Of a DNA stretch of 64,000 nt, positions 59,050-64,000 are shown one piece after another (position 1 is the stretch's first letter; every line of letters begins with the position of its first letter). The stretch is taken from the NCBI RefSeq assembly GCF_000152885.1, contig NZ_CH672403.1:3354-67353 (forward strand). The letters run 5' to 3'. The translations under genes were made by a program, and so were the position numbers. Source of the DNA: Idiomarina baltica OS145 (lineage in GTDB: Bacteria > Pseudomonadota > Gammaproteobacteria > Enterobacterales > Alteromonadaceae). Under the pieces are notes generated by a model. It worked only from the letters and a program-made list of their open reading frames with translations, was not told where the DNA came from and searched no databases.

Positions 59050-61704
59050 GTGAGCGAGTTTAGTTTAGGGCAACGTTGGTTAAGCGAAACTGAAACAGAT
59101 TTAGGCCTTGGCGTAGTCACTGCCGTGGATGGACGCCAGGTATCGGTGATGTTCCCTAGCACAGGGGAAACACGAATGTACGCTAAATCCGACGCACCTC
59201 TCGCTCGATTTGTGCTGAATGAAGGACAAGAAGCAACACATGCTGATCAATGGCGTTTTATCGTCACCGAAGCAAAAGAGCATCAAGGGTTAGCCATCTA
59301 TTTCGGTGAACGCGAAGACTCAGGCGAAGAGGTGATGGTGCCAGAGTCCCAGTTAGCTCATCAAATTGATACCAATCCAGCATTAACGCGCTTTATTGCA
59401 GGGCAAGCCGATCGCCACGATCTGTATCTTCTGCGCATGCAAGGCCAACAACAATTAGCGCGCTGGCAACAAAGCCCTGTCGCGGGTCTCCTAGGCGCAC
59501 GTGTGAATCTGTTAGCGCACCAGTGTTACGTCGCATCAACCGTGGCGAACCGCTACCACCCTCGAGTTATGCTCGCTGACGAGGTCGGCTTAGGAAAAAC
59601 CATCGAAGCGGGCATGATTATCAAGCGCCAGCATGTCACGGGGCGTAGCCAACGTATACTAATTGCCGTACCCGATAGCCTCCGTCACCAATGGCTTGTT
59701 GAGATGAAGCGCCGATTTGCGCTTGATTTCAGTGTGTTTGATGAAGCCAGAATCCGAGAAGCGCAACTCGATAGTGATAATCCATTTTCTACTGAACAAT
59801 TAGTGATTATCAACAACAAAATCCTACACGATGAACAGTGGCATGACGCACTCATGGGTGCCGAATTTGACATGTTGGTGGTCGACGAAGCCCATCACCT
59901 TAATGACAGTACACGGGGCTATGAACACTTTGCTCAGCTAGCGAAAGCCATCCCAGGCTTATTGTTATTAACCGCAACACCTGAGCAAGAAGGTAACGAG
60001 GGACACTTTAAGCGTTTGCAGTTACTTGACCCAGACCGCTTTAACGATTTTAGCGCGTTTGAGGAGGAGCAAACTCATTATCGCGAACTGGCAGATAAAG
60101 CGACGGAGCTTAAAGGAGAGGAACTCGACGAACTCCTTGATGAACACGGCACAGGCCGGGTTATGTTTAGAAACCGCCGTCAAAATGTCGGTGGATTCCC
60201 AGCGCGTCAATTTCACTCGGTTAAACTACCTGAGCCCGAGGATGACATGCGTGAACCTTGGTGGCTGGGCGACCCCCGTGTGACTTGGCTTATTGACCAT
60301 ATAAAAGGTAACCGGGATGACAAAACGTTGCTTATTTGCCACAGCGCGAAAACGGTAAATGAGCTCGCCGAAGCATTGCGTGTGCTTGAAGGGATAAACG
60401 CTGCCGTTTTCCACGAAGGTATGTCATTACTTGAACGCGACCGCGCTGCCGAGTTCTTTGCCGACGATGATAATGGCAGCCCGATTTTATTGTGCTCAGA
60501 GATAGGTAGCGAGGGGCGGAACTTTCAGTTTGTGCATCAACTCGTACTATTCGACTTACCTGAAAACCCAGACTTACTTGAGCAACGGATAGGACGACTT
60601 GACCGTATCGGGCAAACCCATGATATCGCGATCTACCTGCCCTACACCGAAGACTCCGACGAGGGCATTTTACTGCCTTGGTATCACACGATGAATGCAT
60701 TCGAACAATGTAATCCCGTCGGACGCCGCATGTATGACGACTTTTCTCAGCAGATTAAAAAGGCTTTGCTAAGCTGCCAGCCGCTTCCGAAAGAAGTGCT
60801 GCAGCAGAGCGCAGAGTTACATCAGCAACTGATGGCCGAGGTTGAAGCGGGTCGCGATAAACTACAAGAGTTAAATGCATGCCGTCCAGAACAGGCTAAG
60901 TCGGTAATCTTGGCTATAGAAGAAAGCAGCGACGTATCAACTCTGGATGAGTTTATGACCACATTCTGGGAGCGCTTTGGTATCGATATCGAAGAACTCG
61001 ACGAAAACCGAGTGTTCGTTAAACCGAGCGAGCATATGCGCGTCGAGGCTATTCCAGGCCTGCAAGAAGAAGGGATGACCATCACCTTTGACCGCACCAC
61101 GGCACTTAATTACGAGGATATCGAATTCTTAAGTTGGGACCACCCTCACGTGCAAGAGGCCTTGGATATAGTGACCCAGCAAGACTTCGGTAGCGTCTGC
61201 GTTACTAAGCTAAATAACAAAGCGCTGCCTGAGGGCGCCTGGTTCATGGAGGTTGACTTTAGTGCACAGATTAACGCCCCCCAAAGCGCGGTAGCTCAGG
61301 AGTTCTTTCCGCTTCAGAACCATCGTATATTGCTTGATAGCCAAGGGCGGGAACTGACGAGCAAAGTGCCACGCGATGCATTAACCAAGCAAGCCGACTT
61401 TATGGATAAAAAAACCTCACGGCAAATTTTAAAGCAGTTGCGTGATATCACTAAGTCGCACTTAGAAGTAGCGCGTAGCTCTGCTGAAGCTTGGTTAGAG
61501 CAACAAAGCGCTGCTATCGGTTCGCGTATCAGTGAAAACTTAGGAAAGGAACTTGAACGTCTGACCAAACTAAAGCAGCGCAATCCTTCCGTACGCGAAT
61601 CTGAAATTGAAGCTATCAAAATGCGCCAGCAAACCTTATTAGAATCGCTAAAACAACCGCAGCTTTCGTTGTTTGCCGTGCGTATTTTGGTCAATCATCA
61701 CTAA
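59050..61704 (+). CDS. rapA: RNA polymerase recycling ATPase RapA
   Basis: 884 aa from GTG 59050 with AGGAAGGA; about 80 aa shorter than the E. coli protein, from gaps rather than truncation. SWI/SNF-type motor: DEVGLGKTIEAG (Walker A), VVDEAHHL, LTATPEQEGNEGH and late helicase motifs (LLCSEIGSEGRNFQFVHQLV, QRIGRLDRIGQTHDI). It frees stalled RNA polymerase. Overlaps rluA by one base. Confidence 0.96.
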   Translation: MSEFSLGQRWLSETETDLGLGVVTAVDGRQVSVMFPSTGETRMYAKSDAPLARFVLNEGQEATHADQWRFIVTEAKEHQGLAIYFGEREDSGEEVMVPESQLAHQIDTNPALTRFIAGQADRHDLYLLRMQGQQQLARWQQSPVAGLLGARVNLLAHQCYVASTVANRYHPRVMLADEVGLGKTIEAGMIIKRQHVTGRSQRILIAVPDSLRHQWLVEMKRRFALDFSVFDEARIREAQLDSDNPFSTEQLVIINNKILHDEQWHDALMGAEFDMLVVDEAHHLNDSTRGYEHFAQLAKAIPGLLLLTATPEQEGNEGHFKRLQLLDPDRFNDFSAFEEEQTHYRELADKATELKGEELDELLDEHGTGRVMFRNRRQNVGGFPARQFHSVKLPEPEDDMREPWWLGDPRVTWLIDHIKGNRDDKTLLICHSAKTVNELAEALRVLEGINAAVFHEGMSLLERDRAAEFFADDDNGSPILLCSEIGSEGRNFQFVHQLVLFDLPENPDLLEQRIGRLDRIGQTHDIAIYLPYTEDSDEGILLPWYHTMNAFEQCNPVGRRMYDDFSQQIKKALLSCQPLPKEVLQQSAELHQQLMAEVEAGRDKLQELNACRPEQAKSVILAIEESSDVSTLDEFMTTFWERFGIDIEELDENRVFVKPSEHMRVEAIPGLQEEGMTITFDRTTALNYEDIEFLSWDHPHVQEALDIVTQQDFGSVCVTKLNNKALPEGAWFMEVDFSAQINAPQSAVAQEFFPLQNHRILLDSQGRELTSKVPRDALTKQADFMDKKTSRQILKQLRDITKSHLEVARSSAEAWLEQQSAAIGSRISENLGKELERLTKLKQRNPSVRESEIEAIKMRQQTLLESLKQPQLSLFAVRILVNHH

Positions 61705-62360
61705 TGGCACTGCTTCACTATCAACCACCAACCAACCCTTATCTCAAGATAATACATCGAGATAATGCGTTGGTTGTGGTCGACAAGCCCGCAGGACTGC
61801 TTAGCGTACCAGGGAAATTACTCGAACATCGAGATTCCGTTTACACTCGCCTCGCTCGCATATTTCCTGATATCAAGTTAGTACACCGGCTAGATATGGC
61901 CACGTCGGGTGTGATGGTGTTTGCGCTTGGTAAAGCCGCGCAAAGCCACCTAAGTAGACAGTTTCAACAACGAACTCCAAAGAAAACCTACTTGGCAAAA
62001 GTGTGGGGAGCATTGCCCGCTGACAATGGCTGTATCGATTTACCACTTAGCTGCGACTGGCCTAATCGACCGAAGCAACAAGTCGACTTTTTCAATGGCA
62101 AGCCCAGTCAAACCTTTTACCGAGTGCTAAAACGTCAAGCTCAGGGATGCACTGTCAAACTATCACCCTACACAGGTCGTTCACATCAGCTACGGGTGCA
62201 CATGTTGGCATTAAACTGTCCTATTTTAGGTGATAAGTTTTATGCACACTCAGCCGCTTTTGAGGCGGCTGAACGACTGCTCTTACATGCATTTGAACTG
62301 CGTATTACACACCCTCAGACCGAGCAAACGCTAACCTTCACCAGCCCCTGCCCGTTTTAG
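61704..62360 (+). CDS. rluA: RluA-type rRNA/tRNA pseudouridine synthase
   Basis: 218 aa: VVDKPAGLLSVPGK, LVHRLDMATSGVMVFALGK (catalytic Asp in HRLD) and LSPYTGRSHQLRVHM. In E. coli RluA modifies 23S U746 and tRNA U32. It follows rapA as in E. coli; GTG-free ATG start overlaps rapA stop. Confidence 0.95.
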   Translation: MALLHYQPPTNPYLKIIHRDNALVVVDKPAGLLSVPGKLLEHRDSVYTRLARIFPDIKLVHRLDMATSGVMVFALGKAAQSHLSRQFQQRTPKKTYLAKVWGALPADNGCIDLPLSCDWPNRPKQQVDFFNGKPSQTFYRVLKRQAQGCTVKLSPYTGRSHQLRVHMLALNCPILGDKFYAHSAAFEAAERLLLHAFELRITHPQTEQTLTFTSPCPF

Positions 62361-62401
62361 CTAAAGTTTAAAGAATTTCAGTCTTATGACGATAACAAAG
62401 C

Positions 62402-63196
62402 ATGAATATTATGCGCGTTGCCATCCTGTTGTTTGTCATCTGCTGGTCTGTTATTTCACACGGACAGGATGATCGTGCTCGTTTCGTCCCCCCTGACGAG
62501 ATCGTCTGGCTCAAAGACGCGACAGAGAAAGACGTACAGTATTTAGCACTGCAACTTGAGCCATTAAGAAGCTTCGAACGAGGGCAGTTTGTTGCCTTGC
62601 CGGACTGGGGTCTACACCCCTTGCAATCTTCGCTCATTAAATCCAGTTATCATGAAGCGTCGAAGATGGGTTGGCGTAGTTGGGGATTGACACCACCGAG
62701 TATGCTTATCCAACCCACCTCGTTAGCGCATCACACCCCTGACTCTGAGTTTACTCAACCCGATGATAACGCACTGGAGCCTTATAGAGCCGCGTTATTT
62801 AAGCGCCTTGAAGCACTGAATGAAAAAGTGAGTCAACACCCCGGTTTCGTTGTGTGGCTTGTTGAGGGAATCAGTGGTGCGCTCTGGATTGATTGGATCA
62901 ATAAAAATCCTTCAGCCGCGCCCGATGCGGTCATCTTGTTGGATGTGTATCTGCCGCAGCCAGCACTTAATCGAGTCCTAGGCACCAAAATCGCTAAGCT
63001 CACCTTCCCGGTACTCGATATTAAATCAGCTTCAGCCAACCGATGGGTCGCTAAGCAATGGTCTATGCATGAAACACTTAGCCAAAAATATCAACAATTA
63101 AGCTATCGACCGCGTAGCTTATTGACCCGTCCCCCAGAAGCCGCCAACGAACTAAAGAGTGTCATTCAAGGTTGGTTTAAATTCCATGGCTTTTAA
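62402..63196 (+). CDS. DUF3530 periplasmic/alpha-beta hydrolase-like protein
   Basis: 264 aa with a signal peptide (MNIMRVAILLFVICWSVISH). RGQFVALPDWGLHPLQSSLI and FVVWLVEGISGALWIDWI resemble the DUF3530 pattern, which folds like an alpha/beta hydrolase and usually keeps a degenerate serine site (here G-x-S-G in EGISGA). Function unknown. Located between rluA and djlA. Confidence 0.85.
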   Translation: MNIMRVAILLFVICWSVISHGQDDRARFVPPDEIVWLKDATEKDVQYLALQLEPLRSFERGQFVALPDWGLHPLQSSLIKSSYHEASKMGWRSWGLTPPSMLIQPTSLAHHTPDSEFTQPDDNALEPYRAALFKRLEALNEKVSQHPGFVVWLVEGISGALWIDWINKNPSAAPDAVILLDVYLPQPALNRVLGTKIAKLTFPVLDIKSASANRWVAKQWSMHETLSQKYQQLSYRPRSLLTRPPEAANELKSVIQGWFKFHGF

Positions 63197-63199
63197 TAG

Positions 63200-64000
63200 C
63201 TACCGTATGTCACGGTGTTTTTTGATTGCTTCATAGGCTGATTGGATATCCTGGGCGCGTTTTTGTGCTTCTTTCATCACATGCTCCGGCAACCCTTTTG
63301 ACGCAAGCTTGTCAGGATGATGGCGCGCCATCAGCTTGCGATACGCTTTTTTAATCTCCGCATCTGACTGTTCTGGCTTCACTCCTAACACTTCATATGC
63401 ATCTTGAAGTTCATTACGCGACGGCTTAGCCTGTTGGCTCCCCGCGTTTCCTTGCGAACGGTGTTGATGAAACCTAAATGCGGCTTTCTGCATCGCAAGC
63501 CACTGATCAATCTGAAACCGCCTGAAACCCAGCGCTTTACCAACATTAACAAGGACTTCATGCTCACCTCGATCAAGTACACCGTCATTAAGAGCCAAAG
63601 CCATCAACTGTTCCATAAAGACCTGAAATACCTCACGGTTGCCATAAAATGACTCCCTAAACCGCTTCATCGTATCTTCCAGTGGAAAAGTCGCCTGCTT
63701 CCCTTCTCGAAACGCCTCTTGCGCCTCTCCTCTCGCTTCAGAATCGAGTCGGAATCGGTCCATCAGTTCCGATGCTTGTGCAATATCTCGCTCGGTCACG
63801 CGTCCTTTTGCTTTAGCAAGATGTCCCATCACTGCAAACAGGGTATATAAAAATAATGCATCTTTATCGGCATCACGTTTGCCACTCATAAACTGCCCAA
63901 AACCACCACGGCTGGCAAAGTCCTGAGCCATTCCTCGGTCAAACCAGTGTCCGATTAATACGCCGATGATAGCTCCGGGCAATCGCAAAAACAGATAGCC
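63200..64000 (-). CDS. djlA: DnaJ-like membrane protein DjlA (5' end beyond the window)
   Basis: The frame is open to the right edge, so the N-terminal membrane anchor (GYLFLRLPGAIIGVLIGHWF...) continues outside. TerB-like acidic domain (DGVLDRGEHEVLVNVGKALG; about residues 140-170) and a C-terminal J domain with YEVLGVKPEQSDAEIKKAYR and HPDKL. It is a co-chaperone for DnaK in envelope signalling. In E. coli it lies next to rluA. Confidence 0.94.
   Translation of the reverse strand, partial: GYLFLRLPGAIIGVLIGHWFDRGMAQDFASRGGFGQFMSGKRDADKDALFLYTLFAVMGHLAKAKGRVTERDIAQASELMDRFRLDSEARGEAQEAFREGKQATFPLEDTMKRFRESFYGNREVFQVFMEQLMALALNDGVLDRGEHEVLVNVGKALGFRRFQIDQWLAMQKAAFRFHQHRSQGNAGSQQAKPSRNELQDAYEVLGVKPEQSDAEIKKAYRKLMARHHPDKLASKGLPEHVMKEAQKRAQDIQSAYEAIKKHRDIR

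Overview
The window looks like chromosomal DNA of a marine gammaproteobacterium of the Alteromonadales, most likely the Idiomarina group. This is inferred from moderate G+C content, from the protein sequences, and from gene neighbourhoods (rpsU-dnaG-rpoD beside a tRNA-Ile(CAU); metK-tkt-epd-pgk-fba; rsmE-gshB-yqgE-ruvX; rapA-rluA-djlA). No database search was run.

Left edge and island (about 1-30,330). A partial gene of unknown function runs off the left edge. A 53-bp direct repeat (1501-1553 and 30280-30332, 51/53 identical) copies the 3' end of the tRNA-Ile(CAU) gene. It frames a 28,779-bp genomic island with a P4-type tyrosine integrase. The two island ends also share short repeats that look like integrase arm sites. 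The cargo is dominated by defence-like genes. From the left these are: a TerB-like protein; an AAA ATPase paired with a TOPRIM-like RloB gene that carries an in-frame amber codon; zinc-ribbon membrane proteins; a HEPN-like protein; a PIN-like nuclease gene split by an IS30-family element; a lipoprotein gene split by an IS3-family element; a SieB-like membrane protein; a 35-aa membrane peptide followed by an orphan Xre/MbcA/ParS-type antitoxin; a 338-aa unknown gene; and a 534-bp region full of long inverted repeats. A WYL regulator then heads a type I restriction-modification operon (hsdM, hsdS with a 200-aa C-terminal extension, a DUF6933-like gene, an Abi_2/HEPN gene, hsdR). An HNH nuclease gene converges on it. 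Between the integrase and the tRNA lie a LytTR regulator overlapping the integrase gene, a two-gene unknown operon, and two small HTH (AlpA/excisionase-like) genes.

Core region (30,330-64,000). The chromosome here is compact and ordinary. It holds a degenerate histidine-kinase-like membrane protein, an amidohydrolase, rpoD-dnaG-rpsU, a PilZ protein divergent from a membrane Ser/Thr kinase, queA-tgt, an ECF-sigma operon, a PhoU-like/Pit phosphate operon, a DUF481 outer-membrane protein, the metK-tkt-epd-pgk-fba cluster with candidate MetJ boxes, rsmE-gshB-yqgE-ruvX, a transglutaminase-like pair, a PIN-PhoH protein, rapA, rluA, a DUF3530 protein and djlA (cut by the right edge).

How it fits together: the island reads as a layered anti-phage cassette in which two insertion sequences and one nonsense codon have inactivated or altered three cargo genes, while the type I system and its embedded Abi gene look intact. 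The strongest leads for something undescribed are the inverted-repeat region next to the WYL gene, the HsdS extension, the amber-interrupted RloB partner, the membrane-peptide/antitoxin pair, and the LytTR-integrase coupling.
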